From Kutzneria sp. CA-103260 (lineage in GTDB: Bacteria > Actinomycetota > Actinomycetes > Mycobacteriales > Pseudonocardiaceae), in the NCBI RefSeq assembly GCF_018263855.1, contig NZ_CP073318.1, forward strand, positions 10,416,001 through 10,480,000: DNA of 64,000 nt. The letters are read 5' to 3'. A program made the position numbers and the translations under genes. Below, in pieces: positions 16,033-24,345 of the stretch; within the stretch, counting starts at the first letter, position 1; each line of letters starts with the position of its first letter. The notes under the pieces were generated by a model, which was given only the letters and a program-made list of their open reading frames with translations, was not told the DNA's origin and did not search any database.

Positions 16033-17055
16033 ATGCGCGAAGCCTTCGGCCAGACCTTCGACATCCCCGCCGGCTATCACAACACCGCCAGCATCGGCGT
16101 GCCGCCGACGGCTGTGGCCGACGCGGTGGAGGCGGCGGTGCGCCGGTGGCGGAGCGGGGCCGACGTGTCCACGGCCTTCGACGAGCCGGTGGCCGCCGCG
16201 AGGGCCGCCTTCGCGGCGCTGGTCGGCACCGATCCGTCCCTGGTGGCCATCGGGGCCAGCGTCTCGCAGCTGGTGGGCATCGCCGCCGCGGCCGTCCCGG
16301 ACGGCGCTCGCGTGCTCGTGCCGGCCGGCGACTTCACCAGCGTCCCCTTCCCGTTCGCGGCGCATGGGCAGCGTGGGGTCAAGGTCACCGAGGTGCCGCT
16401 GGAGGAGATCCCGGACGCGATGCGCGACCACGACGTGCTGGCGGCCAGTGTCGTGCAGTCCAGCGACGGTCGGCGGCTCGACCTCGACGCCGTGCGCCGC
16501 AACAGCGAGGGTGTGACCGTGCTGCTGGACGTGACCCAGGCCCTGGGCTGGCTGCCGCTGGGCGACCTGCGCTGGGCCGACTACGTGGTCGGCGCCGGCT
16601 ACAAGTGGCTGATGAGTCCCCGTGGCACCGCCTGGATGGCGGTTCACCCGAACGTGGTGGACCGAGCCGTGCCGATCAACGCCAACTGGTACGCCGGCGA
16701 GCAGCCCTGGCAGACCGTCTACGGCCTGCCGCTGCGGCTGGCCGCCGACGCCCGCCGGTTCGACCTCTCGCCGGTCTGGTTCTCCCATGTCGGCGCGGCC
16801 GTCTCACTGCCCTGGCTGGCCTCGCTGGACCTGGCCGCCGTCCGCGACCACAACATCGGCCTGGCCAACCTTTTCCTGGACCGGCTCGGCCGGCCGCCGG
16901 GCGACTCGGCCATCGTCTCCGTCGACGCGGACGCCGACCGGCTGTCCGCCGCCGGCGTCCGGCACGCGGTGCGGGCCGGCCGGGTGCGGCTGTCGTTCTG
17001 CCTGAGCAACACCGAGGAGGACGTCGACCTGCTGGAGCGGATCCTGATTCGGTGA
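16033..17055 (+). CDS. Class-V aminotransferase, isopenicillin N epimerase/cysteine desulfurase-like
   Basis: 340-residue PLP enzyme of fold type I, aminotransferase class V. Visible sites: the cofactor-ring Asp in LLDVTQALGW (about residue 166) and the Schiff-base Lys in VGAGYKWLMSPRG (about 186). The sequence is closer to epimerase/lyase-like members than to IscS/SufS, which carry a mobile Cys loop not seen here. Substrate unknown. No RBS; the -10-like TAGCTT 6 nt upstream supports a leaderless start. The 59-bp gap to the next gene holds its own TACGGT box, so co-transcription is not required. Confidence 0.82.
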   Translation: MREAFGQTFDIPAGYHNTASIGVPPTAVADAVEAAVRRWRSGADVSTAFDEPVAAARAAFAALVGTDPSLVAIGASVSQLVGIAAAAVPDGARVLVPAGDFTSVPFPFAAHGQRGVKVTEVPLEEIPDAMRDHDVLAASVVQSSDGRRLDLDAVRRNSEGVTVLLDVTQALGWLPLGDLRWADYVVGAGYKWLMSPRGTAWMAVHPNVVDRAVPINANWYAGEQPWQTVYGLPLRLAADARRFDLSPVWFSHVGAAVSLPWLASLDLAAVRDHNIGLANLFLDRLGRPPGDSAIVSVDADADRLSAAGVRHAVRAGRVRLSFCLSNTEEDVDLLERILIR

Positions 17056-17102
17056 CAGATCGTGATGTTGCCATCCGAATCGTGTCGGAATCGGTCACCC
17101 GT

Positions 17103-17108
17103 TACGGT
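17103..17108 (+). promoter_or_regulatory. -10 box of a probable leaderless promoter
   Basis: TACGGT lies 6 nt before the GTG at 17115. This supports that start over the long open frame running in from upstream. Confidence 0.45.
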
Positions 17109-17114
17109 GCTGGT

Positions 17115-17837
17115 GTGTCGGAGTCGTACCCCCAAGATCAGGCGACCTGGCGGGCCGCCCCCACGACGGCCGGGCCGTCTGACACCTCGCCGTTCCAGCT
17201 GCCGCCGGAGTTCTACGACCCGCCGCAGCCGAGCGGCGGGGGCTCGATGCCGCCCGAGAAGCGCAACAAGCTGCTGCTCCAGGGCCTGGGGCTGGTCGGC
17301 GTGGCGGTGCTGTCGGGCCTGATCTTCTGGGCCGTGCAGCCCTCGCACGTGGCCGGTGTGGCCTCGGCCGCCTCGGCCCAGAACAACACCGTCGCCGGCA
17401 AGTACACCTTCACCCGGGTCGCCGGGCCGGCCACCGACGCCAACTGCGCCACCCACGCCTTCGGCAAGACCCAGACGTTCCTCCAGCAGCACCCGTGCCA
17501 GCAGTTGGTCCGGTCGCTGTACTCGACGACGGTGTCCGGCGGGACCACGGCCGTGGTGTCGGTGGTGGACGTCAAGATGGGCAACGGCGCCGACGCCGAA
17601 CAGCTCAGACAGCTGACCAACGGCGACCAGACCGGCAACCTGAACGACTTGGTCAAGGACGGCGGCGTGACCGCGGCGAACCTGCCGACCACCGCCCAGA
17701 TCCAGGACGGCGGCTACGCGTCGACCACCAACGGCAGCGTCACCACGATCACGCTGACCGCGTTCGTCGACGGCCACCAGGACAAGCCGGCCCTCAAGGA
17801 CATCAGCACCGACGCCCTCCGCCTCGCCGGCAAGTAG
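17115..17837 (+). CDS. Membrane-anchored protein of unknown function
   Basis: 240 residues: a Pro/Gln-rich cytosolic N-terminus (1-48), one transmembrane helix (about 50-72, LLLQGLGLVGVAVLSGLIFW) and a 165-residue outer domain starting with TVAGKYTFTRVAG. The outer part contains two Cys (NCATHAF, HPCQQLV) that could form a disulfide, and strands such as TTAVVSVVDVKMG and VTTITLTAFVDG. A similar layout occurs in many actinobacterial hypothetical proteins. No enzymatic motif recognised. The open frame extends far upstream only because of high GC. It converges with the DUF4439 gene across a palindromic element. Confidence 0.65.
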   Translation: MSESYPQDQATWRAAPTTAGPSDTSPFQLPPEFYDPPQPSGGGSMPPEKRNKLLLQGLGLVGVAVLSGLIFWAVQPSHVAGVASAASAQNNTVAGKYTFTRVAGPATDANCATHAFGKTQTFLQQHPCQQLVRSLYSTTVSGGTTAVVSVVDVKMGNGADAEQLRQLTNGDQTGNLNDLVKDGGVTAANLPTTAQIQDGGYASTTNGSVTTITLTAFVDGHQDKPALKDISTDALRLAGK

Positions 17838-17853
17838 CGGGCCGCCAACGCAG

Positions 17854-18007
17854 GAGAGTGCGAGGCCGCGCCGGTGCCTGGACTGTCGCCGGATTTCGGC
17901 CGCCGCCACCCGGCGCGCCCACCGCCTCAGCCGGATGCGGCGGGCGAAATCCGGCTAAGGAAGGCACCGGTCACGAGCGGCCTCGCCCCGCGCGGAACGC
18001 GCGGCAT
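17854..18007 (+). repeat. Nested palindromic element, copy A (long form)
   Basis: The outer stem GCGAGGCCGC (17860-17869) pairs with GCGGCCTCGC (17976-17985). Inside, GCCGGTGCCT pairs with AGGCACCGGT, and innermost GCCGGATTTCGG plus CCGCCGC pairs with GCGGCGGGCGAAATCCGGC. The inner 96 bp (17875-17970) is flanked by CCGG on both sides and is missing from the 15951-16004 copy. Related copies lie at 32519-32652 and 51205-51345. It sits between convergent genes, where it could also act as a bidirectional terminator. Confidence 0.75.
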
Positions 18008-18014
18008 GTCGCGG

Positions 18015-18455
18015 TCAACTCTGGCCGGGCAGCGGTGGCGTCGACGGGGTCTGGCCGCCGGACTGGCGCCAGGTCATCGCCCGCACGGCGGCGTCGGTCA
18101 GCGCGTCCAGGGCGGTCTTGCGGACCCCCGAATCGGACGTGTTCTCCAGCACCGACCGCCAGGCCGACACCGTGTCGGTCTCGGCCGCCACCAGCAGCGT
18201 GAACGCCGAGGACTGGTTGGTCAGCGGCTGCGGCGTGCCGTAGCCCGGTTCGGCGGACTTGGGCGTGGCGCCGGCGCTCTTCAGGGTCGTGATGGTGGCG
18301 TCGCGGCGGACGGTGTGGACCTCGGCGCCCTTGGTCAGGGCGGCGCCCGACGCGGCCGGCAGGAAGGCTCCGGCCAGGCCGTAGACCCAGATCGCGGCGT
18401 GTTCGGCAGCCAGCGCCCGCTGCAGGGCGTCGACGGTCTCGGGCGGCAGGCTCAC
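18015..18455 (-). CDS. DUF4439 ferritin-like protein
   Basis: 146-residue all-helical protein of the actinobacterial DUF4439 family, a ferritin-like domain. Candidate helix residues include LAAEHAAIWVYG (Glu, His), HTVRRDATI and the later AAETDTVSAWR, arranged as in ferritin-like bundles, though metal binding is unproven. GTG start at 18455 overlaps the stop of the upstream lipoprotein gene as GTGA, so the two are translationally coupled. No signal peptide of its own. Likely works with the lipoprotein encoded next door. Confidence 0.75.
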   Translation of the reverse strand: MSLPPETVDALQRALAAEHAAIWVYGLAGAFLPAASGAALTKGAEVHTVRRDATITTLKSAGATPKSAEPGYGTPQPLTNQSSAFTLLVAAETDTVSAWRSVLENTSDSGVRKTALDALTDAAVRAMTWRQSGGQTPSTPPLPGQS

Positions 18456-18934
18456 GAGAGCAGCTCCTTCAGGCACGCGCAGCCGGCGACGACGGAGCCG
18501 ACCAGCCCGGCACGATAGGTCGGCGCGGCCAGCGCCACCTGGGTGGCCTTGTCCTGGGCGGCGGCCAGCGAGGCGATCATGCCGGCCACGGCGGCCGCCT
18601 GGTTGGGATAGGTGGCCGCCTGAGGGGTACTCGGGGCGGCGGACGAGGAGGTGCTGGGCGGCGGCGTGGCCCGGTCGATCTCCTTGCGGAGCGCGACGGC
18701 CTGGGCGTCCCGGTTGGTGGCGACCAGCTGGAACTTGGCCGTCAGCGCCGGGTACTGGGCGGCCAGTCCGCGGGCCGTGGCGGCGTCCGCGGCGGCGGCG
18801 TCGGCCAGCTCGGCCAGCGGGTCCGGGGGCGGCGGGGCGGACGGCTCCGACGTGCACGCGGTGACGGCGGGCGCGGCGAGGACCGCGAGCGCGCCGAGGC
18901 GCAACAGGGCCCGGCGGCCGAGCAGAGGGGTCAC
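18452..18934 (-). CDS. Tat-type lipoprotein paired with DUF4439 protein
   Basis: 160-residue exported protein. The N-terminus GRRALLRLGALAVL carries a twin-Arg motif and ends in lipobox VTAC (Cys about residue 27). The mature part starts with a Pro/Ser linker, then Ala-rich helices (AELADAAAADAATARGLAAQ) separated by a Pro/Ser/Thr spacer. It may itself be a helical bundle. Function unknown. Divergent from rimP across 167 bp. GTG start. The gene pair is recurrent upstream of rimP in related actinomycetes as far as I recall, which suggests a stable unit. Confidence 0.6.
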   Translation of the reverse strand: MTPLLGRRALLRLGALAVLAAPAVTACTSEPSAPPPPDPLAELADAAAADAATARGLAAQYPALTAKFQLVATNRDAQAVALRKEIDRATPPPSTSSSAAPSTPQAATYPNQAAAVAGMIASLAAAQDKATQVALAAPTYRAGLVGSVVAGCACLKELLS

Positions 18935-19101
18935 GGTGAGTCATCTTGCCAGCAATCACCCGACCCACTCCGGTCCGCGTGCGTCTGGACGGCTCAGTGA
19001 CGAGATACGCTTGGCGACCACGACCGGTGAGCAAGTCGCCGGTCGATGTCGTCACGTCCGCGTGGTGACAGCAGCAACACAGCGACCAGGGGAGTGAGAA
19101 C

Positions 19102-19623
19102 GTGTCCAGCGCGCCGCGCGGGGAGATAACCGCGCAGCTCGAACCGGTCGTCCGGGAGGCCGTCTCGGCGATCGGCTTCGACCTTGAGCTGCTCGACGTG
19201 CAGCAGGCTGGACGTCGCCGTCTGGTCAAGGTGGTCGTCGACGGCGAGGAGGGCGTCGGCCTGGACGAGATCGCCGAGGCCAGCCGGGTGGTGGCCGCCG
19301 CGCTCGACGAGCACGACCACGTGCTCGCCGGCCCGTACACGCTCGAGGTGACCTCGCCCGGCACCGACCGGCCGCTGACCCAGCCCCGCCACTGGCGGCG
19401 GGCCAAGTTCCGGCTGGTCAAGGTGCGCCAGGCCGACGGCGTCGAGTTCCTCGGCCGGGTCGGCAAGGTCACCGACGAGACGGTCCAGCTGCTGGTCGAC
19501 GGCCAGCTGCGGGAGGTCGCGCACGGTTCCGTCGAGCGGGCCGTGGTGGAAGTGGAGTTCCGGCAGCCGCCGGTCGAGGAGTTGGCGCTGTTGGAGCGCG
19601 GCTGTCAGGAGGAGTCCGAATGA
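19102..19623 (+). CDS. rimP: Ribosome maturation factor RimP
   Basis: 173-residue RimP, needed for 30S subunit maturation. N-terminal domain with LEPVVREAVSAIGFDLELLDV and the KVVVDGEEGVGLDEIAEASR block; YTLEVTSPGTDRPL at the domain boundary; a C-terminal Sm-like part (VEFLGRVGKV). GTG start with GGGGAGTGAG upstream. The stop overlaps the nusA ATG (ATGA), the classic rimP-nusA operon start. A possible -10 TACGCT lies at 19006-19011. Confidence 0.96.
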   Translation: MSSAPRGEITAQLEPVVREAVSAIGFDLELLDVQQAGRRRLVKVVVDGEEGVGLDEIAEASRVVAAALDEHDHVLAGPYTLEVTSPGTDRPLTQPRHWRRAKFRLVKVRQADGVEFLGRVGKVTDETVQLLVDGQLREVAHGSVERAVVEVEFRQPPVEELALLERGCQEESE

Positions 19624-20633
19624 ACGTCGACATCGCCGCCCTCCGGGCGATCGAGCGGGACAAGGACATCCCCTTCGAGACCGTCATCGAGGCCATCGAG
19701 ACCGCGCTGCTGACCGCCTACAAGCACACCGACGGCCACATCGCGCACGCCCGGGTGGACATCGACCGCAAGACCGGCCTGGTCCGGGTGCTGGCCCAGG
19801 ACATCGGGCCGGACGGCGTGGTCAACGAGGAGTGGGACGACACCCCGGAGGGCTTCGGCCGGATCGCGGCCACCACCGCCCGCCAGGTCATCCTGCAGCG
19901 CCTGCGCGACGCCGAGCACGAGCGCACCTTCGGCGAGTTCGCGGCCAAGGAGGGCGAGATCATCGCCGGCGTGGTGCAGCGCGACGCCCGCGCCAACTCG
20001 CGCGGCATGGTCGTGGTCCAGGTGGGTGACACCGAGGGCGTGCTGCCGCCGGCCGAGCAGGTGCCCGGCGAGCGCTACGAGCACGGCGAGCGGATCAAGT
20101 GCTACGTGGTCGGCGTGTCCCGCGGCGCCCGCGGCCCGCAGATCACCCTGTCCCGGACCCACCCCAACCTGGTGCGGCGGCTGTTCGCGCTGGAGGTGCC
20201 CGAGATCGCCGACGGCACGGTGGAGATCCCGGCGGTGGCACGTGAGGCGGGTCACCGTTCCAAGATCGCGGTCCGGTCCACGGTGGCCGGCGTGAACGCC
20301 AAGGGCGCGTGCATCGGCCCGATGGGCGCCCGGGTCCGCAACGTGATGAGCGAGCTGGCCGGCGAGAAGATCGACATCATCGACTTCTCCGAGGACTCGG
20401 CCACCTTCGTCGGGAATGCCCTGTCCCCGGCCAAGGTTGTCTCGGTGCGGGTGCTCGACGAGCGAGCCAAGACCGCCCGGGTCGTGGTGCCGGACTTCCA
20501 GCTCTCCCTGGCCATCGGCAAGGAGGGCCAGAACGCCCGGCTGGCGGCTCGGCTGACCGGCTGGCGCATCGACATCCGCAGCGATGCCGAGGTGGTCGCG
20601 CCGACCGGACAGGTATCCGGTTCGGCAGAGTGA
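19620..20633 (+). CDS. nusA: Transcription termination/antitermination factor NusA
   Basis: 337-residue NusA of the short actinobacterial type, without the C-terminal acidic repeats of E. coli. N-terminal RNA polymerase-binding domain (1-105), S1 domain (about 110-180, GEIIAGVVQRDARANSRGM), then KH1 and KH2 (SKIAVRSTVAGVNAKGACIG; LAIGKEGQNARLAARLTGW). It binds RNA polymerase and nascent RNA and controls pausing and termination. ATG overlaps the rimP stop. Followed 22 bp later by ylxR. Confidence 0.97.
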   Translation: MNVDIAALRAIERDKDIPFETVIEAIETALLTAYKHTDGHIAHARVDIDRKTGLVRVLAQDIGPDGVVNEEWDDTPEGFGRIAATTARQVILQRLRDAEHERTFGEFAAKEGEIIAGVVQRDARANSRGMVVVQVGDTEGVLPPAEQVPGERYEHGERIKCYVVGVSRGARGPQITLSRTHPNLVRRLFALEVPEIADGTVEIPAVAREAGHRSKIAVRSTVAGVNAKGACIGPMGARVRNVMSELAGEKIDIIDFSEDSATFVGNALSPAKVVSVRVLDERAKTARVVVPDFQLSLAIGKEGQNARLAARLTGWRIDIRSDAEVVAPTGQVSGSAE

Positions 20634-20644
20634 GTCCGAGGGGA

Positions 20645-20650
20645 TAGAAT
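20645..20650 (+). promoter_or_regulatory. -10-like TAGAAT just before ylxR
   Basis: TAGAAT ends 5 nt before the GTG at 20656, which would allow a leaderless ylxR-infB transcript besides readthrough from rimP. A weak GAGGGG also lies 12 nt upstream of the GTG, so a leadered start is equally possible. Confidence 0.35.
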
Positions 20651-20655
20651 CACTG

Positions 20656-20976
20656 GTGGTTCGTCGTCGAGAACCGGAACCCCTGATCACCGGCCCCGTC
20701 CGGACGTGCGTGGGGTGCCGCGCCAAGGCGTCGGACTCCGAGCTGCTGCGCGCGGTGGTCAGGGACGAGACCGTGGTCCCGGATCCGAGGCGCAGGCTGG
20801 CCGGTCGGGGCGCGTGGATGCATCCCGATCCGGCATGCCTGCGAGCCGCCGAGCGTCGTCGGGCGTTTCCACGGGCCCTCCGGGTCCAAGGGGCGCTCGA
20901 TCTCGCTGTCCTCACCGCTCACATCGAGTCGGTGCAGCTGGGGAGCAATGCCGCGGGAACCCCCCGCGGCGAATGA
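20656..20976 (+). CDS. ylxR: YlxR family (DUF448) RNA-binding protein
   Basis: 106-residue YlxR protein. The PVRTCVGCRAKASDSELLR start and GRGAWMHPDPACLRAAERRR block match the family, which carries the GRGAY/W signature. Reported roles elsewhere include nucleoid-associated regulation and binding of RNase P RNA. The gene lies between nusA and infB, as in nearly all Actinobacteria and Firmicutes. The open frame starts inside nusA; the GTG at 20656 just past the nusA stop fits family length. Confidence 0.9.
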   Translation: MVRRREPEPLITGPVRTCVGCRAKASDSELLRAVVRDETVVPDPRRRLAGRGAWMHPDPACLRAAERRRAFPRALRVQGALDLAVLTAHIESVQLGSNAAGTPRGE

Positions 20977-21094
20977 GTAGAGGAAGCAGGTCGACCCGTC
21001 ATGAGTCAGCCGTGAAGCTGAAGACATGATCGCGCGACGATAGGACGAGGTCGAGCGGGTACTTGCCGCCCGGCCTCCCTAGACGAGGAGAGCA

Positions 21095-24000
21095 GTGGCA
21101 GGCAAGGCCCGAGTGCACGAGCTCGCGAAGGAGCTCGGCGTCACGAGCAAGGAAGTGCTGAACAAGCTCGCCGAACAGGGCGAGTACGTCAAGTCCGCGT
21201 CCTCCACCGTGGAGGCCCCGGTGGCCCGCCGGCTGCGGGACGCCTACGAGAAGGGCGACACCAAGTCCAGGGGAGGCGCGCCGAAGCCCGGCCCGCGCCC
21301 TGGTCCGCCGCCCGCCAAGACCAGCCCGGCCCCCGCCGGGTCCGGTTCCGCGCCGCAGAGCGCGCCCACTCCCAAGCCGGGCATGCCCGGCCAGCGTCCG
21401 GCGATGCCCGGCCCGCGTCCGGGGCCGCGCCCCGGCCCGCGCCCGGCCCAGCAGGAGACCCCGGCCGCCGCGTCGGCCGCCCCGGCTCCGGCCGCGCCGC
21501 AGACCCCGGCCCCGCAGGCCCAGGCTCCGCAGCAGCAGGCTCCGAAGCCTCCGACGCAGCCCCAGCTGTCCAGCCCGGCCCCCGCGCCGGCTCCGCAGCA
21601 GCAGGCCCCGGCCGCCGCGTCGGCGAGCCCGCAGGCTCCGTCCCGGCCCCAGCAGTCCAGGCCCCAGCAGCAGGGCCCGGGCGCCAAGCCCGGCCCGCGT
21701 CCCGGCCCTCGGCCGGCGCAGGACGGCGGCACCGTGCCGCCGCGCCAGCAGGGCCCCAAGCCCGGTCCGCGCGCGCCGCGGCCCGGCAACAACCCGTTCG
21801 GTGTGGGCTCCAACGCGCCCGCGCCGCGGCCGGCTGGGCCCCGTCCCGGCCCGCCCGCACAGGGCGGCGGCGACCGGCCGCGTCCCGGTGACGGCCGGCC
21901 CGACCGCGCCCCGCGTGGCGACCGTCCGGCCGGCGACCGCGGTGGCGACCGTGGTCCCCGCCCGACTCCGGGCAACATGCCGCCTCGGCCCAACCCCGGC
22001 ATGATGCCGCCCCGACCGGCCCGTCCGGCCGGTGGTGGCGGTCGTCCCGGCGGCGGTCCGGGTGGCGGCGGCCGTGGCCCCGGTGGCGGCGGCGGTGGCT
22101 TCCGTGGCGGTCCCGGTGGGGGCGGCGGCGGTGGCGGCTTCCGCGGCGGCCAGGGTGGCGGCGGCGGTGGCGGTGGCTTCCGCGGTGGCCCCGGTGGGGG
22201 CGGCGGCGGTGGCGGCGGCTTCCGTCCCGGTGGGGGCGGTGGCGGCGGTGGCGGCTTCCGTCCCGGTGGCGGTGGCGGCGGCGCTCCGGCCGGCGGCGGT
22301 GGCTTCCGCGGTGGCGGTGGCGGTGGTCGTCCGGGTGGTCCCGGCGGTCGCGGCGGCGCCGCGGGCGCGTTCGGCCGTCCGGGTGGTCCCGCGCGTCGTG
22401 GCCGCAAGTCGAAGCGCCAGAAGCGGCAAGAGTTCGACAACATGCAGGCGCCCAGCGTCGGCGGCGTCCGTCTGCCCAAGGGCAACGGCGAGGCCATCCG
22501 GCTGCCGCGCGGCGCGTCGCTGACCGACTTCGCGGAGAAGATCAACGCGAACCCGGCGGCGTTGGTGCAGGTGCTGTTCCACCTCGGTGAGATGGTCACC
22601 GCGACCCAGTCCGTCTCCGACGAGATCCTGGAACTCCTGGGCTCGGAGATGAACTACGTGGTCAACGTGGTCTCCCCCGAGGAGGAGGACCGCGAGCTGC
22701 TGGAGACCTTCGACATCACCTACGGCGAGGACGCCGGTGGCGAGGACGACCTCGTGATCCGGCCGCCGGTGGTGACCGTCATGGGTCACGTCGACCACGG
22801 TAAGACCCGACTGCTGGACACCATCCGCAAGGCCAACGTGCACGAGGGCGAGGCCGGCGGCATCACCCAGCACATCGGCGCCTACCAGGTCGAGACCTCG
22901 CTGGAGGGCCAGCCGCGGCTGATCACCTTCATCGACACCCCGGGTCACGAGGCGTTCACCGCCATGCGTGCCCGTGGCGCCAACTCCACCGACATCGCGG
23001 TCATCGTCGTCGCCGCTGACGACGGTGTCATGCCGCAGACGGTGGAGGCGATCAACCACGCCCAGGCGGCCAACGCGCCGATCGTGGTCGCGGTGAACAA
23101 GATCGACAAGGAAGGCGCGAACCCGCAGAAGATCCGCCAGCAGCTGACCGAGTACAACCTGGTGGCCGAGGAGTACGGCGGCGACACCATGTTCGTCGAC
23201 ATCTCGGCCAAGCAGGGTCTGCACATCGACCAGCTGCTGGAGGCGATCCTGCTGACCGCGGACGCCGCGCTCGACCTGCGGGCCAACCCCAACATGGAGG
23301 CCCAGGGCGTCGCGATCGAGGCCCACCTGGACCGCGGCCGCGGCCCGGTGGCCACGGTCCTGGTGCAGCGCGGCACGCTGCGGGTGGGCGACTCGATCGT
23401 CGCCGGCGACGCCTACGGGCGCGTCCGGCGCATGGTCGACGAGCACAACGAGGACGTCATCGAGGCGCTGCCCTCGCGTCCGGTGCAGGTGATCGGTCTG
23501 ACCTCGGTGCCCGGGGCCGGCGACACCTTCCTGGTCGTGGAGGAGGACCGGGTGGCCCGGCAGATCGCCGAGCGCCGCCAGGCCCGCACCCGCAACGCCC
23601 TCAACGCGTCCCGCCGCAAGCGCGTCAGCCTGGAGGACCTGGACGCCGCGCTGAAGGAGACCAGCCAGCTCAACCTGGTCATCAAGGGCGACAACTCCGG
23701 CACCGTCGAGGCGCTGGAAGCGGCCCTGTTGAACATCGAGGTCGGCGACGACGTCGAGCTGCACGTGGTGCACCGCGGCGTCGGTGGTGTCACGGAGAGC
23801 GACATCAACCTCGCCACCGCGACGGACAACACCATCGTCCTGGGCTTCAACGTCCGGGCCGAGGGCCGCGCCACCGAGCTCGCCAACCGCGAGGGCGTCG
23901 AGGTTCGGTACTACACGGTCATCTACCAGGCGATCGACGAGATCGAGCAGGCCCTCAAGGGCATGCTCAAGCCGGAGTACGAGGAGGTGCAGCTCGGCCG

Positions 24001-24280
24001 GGCCGAGGTGCGCGACGTCTTCAAGTCCTCCAAGGTCGGCACGATCGCGGGCTGCCTGGTGATGTCCGGCGAGCTCAAGCGCAACTCGAAGGCCCGCCTG
24101 ATCCGCGACAACGTCGTGATCCAGGAGAGCCTGACCCTCACCTCGCTGCGTCGCTTCAAGGACGACGTGACCGAGGTCCGCGAGGGCTTCGAGTGCGGTC
24201 TCACCCTCGGCAACTACAGCGACCTGCGGGTCGATGACATCGTCGAGACGTACGAGATGCGGGAGAAGCCCCGCAACTGA
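21095..24280 (+). CDS. infB: Translation initiation factor IF-2
   Basis: 1061-residue IF-2, the GTPase that places initiator tRNA on the 30S subunit. N-terminal helix domain (VHELAKELGVTSKEVLNKLA), then a roughly 370-residue low-complexity Pro/Ala/Gln region followed by a Gly/Arg/Phe-rich tract (about 310-430), a second small helix domain, and the G domain with GHVDHGKT (about 564), DTPGHE and NKID (about 668). Domains II-IV follow to the C-terminus. GTG start after GACGAGGAG. It is longer than E. coli IF-2 because of the disordered tract. A strong hairpin follows the stop. Confidence 0.97.
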   Translation: MAGKARVHELAKELGVTSKEVLNKLAEQGEYVKSASSTVEAPVARRLRDAYEKGDTKSRGGAPKPGPRPGPPPAKTSPAPAGSGSAPQSAPTPKPGMPGQRPAMPGPRPGPRPGPRPAQQETPAAASAAPAPAAPQTPAPQAQAPQQQAPKPPTQPQLSSPAPAPAPQQQAPAAASASPQAPSRPQQSRPQQQGPGAKPGPRPGPRPAQDGGTVPPRQQGPKPGPRAPRPGNNPFGVGSNAPAPRPAGPRPGPPAQGGGDRPRPGDGRPDRAPRGDRPAGDRGGDRGPRPTPGNMPPRPNPGMMPPRPARPAGGGGRPGGGPGGGGRGPGGGGGGFRGGPGGGGGGGGFRGGQGGGGGGGGFRGGPGGGGGGGGGFRPGGGGGGGGGFRPGGGGGGAPAGGGGFRGGGGGGRPGGPGGRGGAAGAFGRPGGPARRGRKSKRQKRQEFDNMQAPSVGGVRLPKGNGEAIRLPRGASLTDFAEKINANPAALVQVLFHLGEMVTATQSVSDEILELLGSEMNYVVNVVSPEEEDRELLETFDITYGEDAGGEDDLVIRPPVVTVMGHVDHGKTRLLDTIRKANVHEGEAGGITQHIGAYQVETSLEGQPRLITFIDTPGHEAFTAMRARGANSTDIAVIVVAADDGVMPQTVEAINHAQAANAPIVVAVNKIDKEGANPQKIRQQLTEYNLVAEEYGGDTMFVDISAKQGLHIDQLLEAILLTADAALDLRANPNMEAQGVAIEAHLDRGRGPVATVLVQRGTLRVGDSIVAGDAYGRVRRMVDEHNEDVIEALPSRPVQVIGLTSVPGAGDTFLVVEEDRVARQIAERRQARTRNALNASRRKRVSLEDLDAALKETSQLNLVIKGDNSGTVEALEAALLNIEVGDDVELHVVHRGVGGVTESDINLATATDNTIVLGFNVRAEGRATELANREGVEVRYYTVIYQAIDEIEQALKGMLKPEYEEVQLGRAEVRDVFKSSKVGTIAGCLVMSGELKRNSKARLIRDNVVIQESLTLTSLRRFKDDVTEVREGFECGLTLGNYSDLRVDDIVETYEMREKPRN
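22026..22350 (+). repeat. Imperfect tandem repeats encoding the Gly-rich tract of IF-2
   Basis: Near-repeats of GGTGGCGGCGG with CTTCCG breaks, period roughly 40-50 bp, encode FRGG/FRPG units separated by runs of Gly. The reading frame is kept throughout, so this is coding low-complexity DNA, not a separate element. It is a likely site for length variation between strains. Confidence 0.7.
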
Positions 24281-24294
24281 ACAAGTGGCGCCAA

Positions 24295-24319
24295 CGGGGC
24301 CGGCTGTCGGCCGGCCCCG
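24295..24319 (+). terminator. 10-bp hairpin after infB
   Basis: CGGGGCCGGC pairs with GCCGGCCCCG across the loop TGTCG, 15 bp past the infB stop and 27 bp before the DUF503 start. It probably ends or attenuates the nusA-infB transcript. Confidence 0.7.
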
Positions 24320-24345
24320 TTCGGCGTCCGCCCACGGTGATGCCC

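Noticed and set aside
22026..22350. Possible CRISPR or satellite array
   Set aside because: Repeats are imperfect, without unique spacers, and keep the infB frame.
20999..23773. 924-codon open frame on the minus strand opposite infB
   Set aside because: It mirrors the highly GC-biased infB codons, has low-complexity Ala/Thr/Arg translation, no family motif, and the plus strand clearly encodes IF-2.
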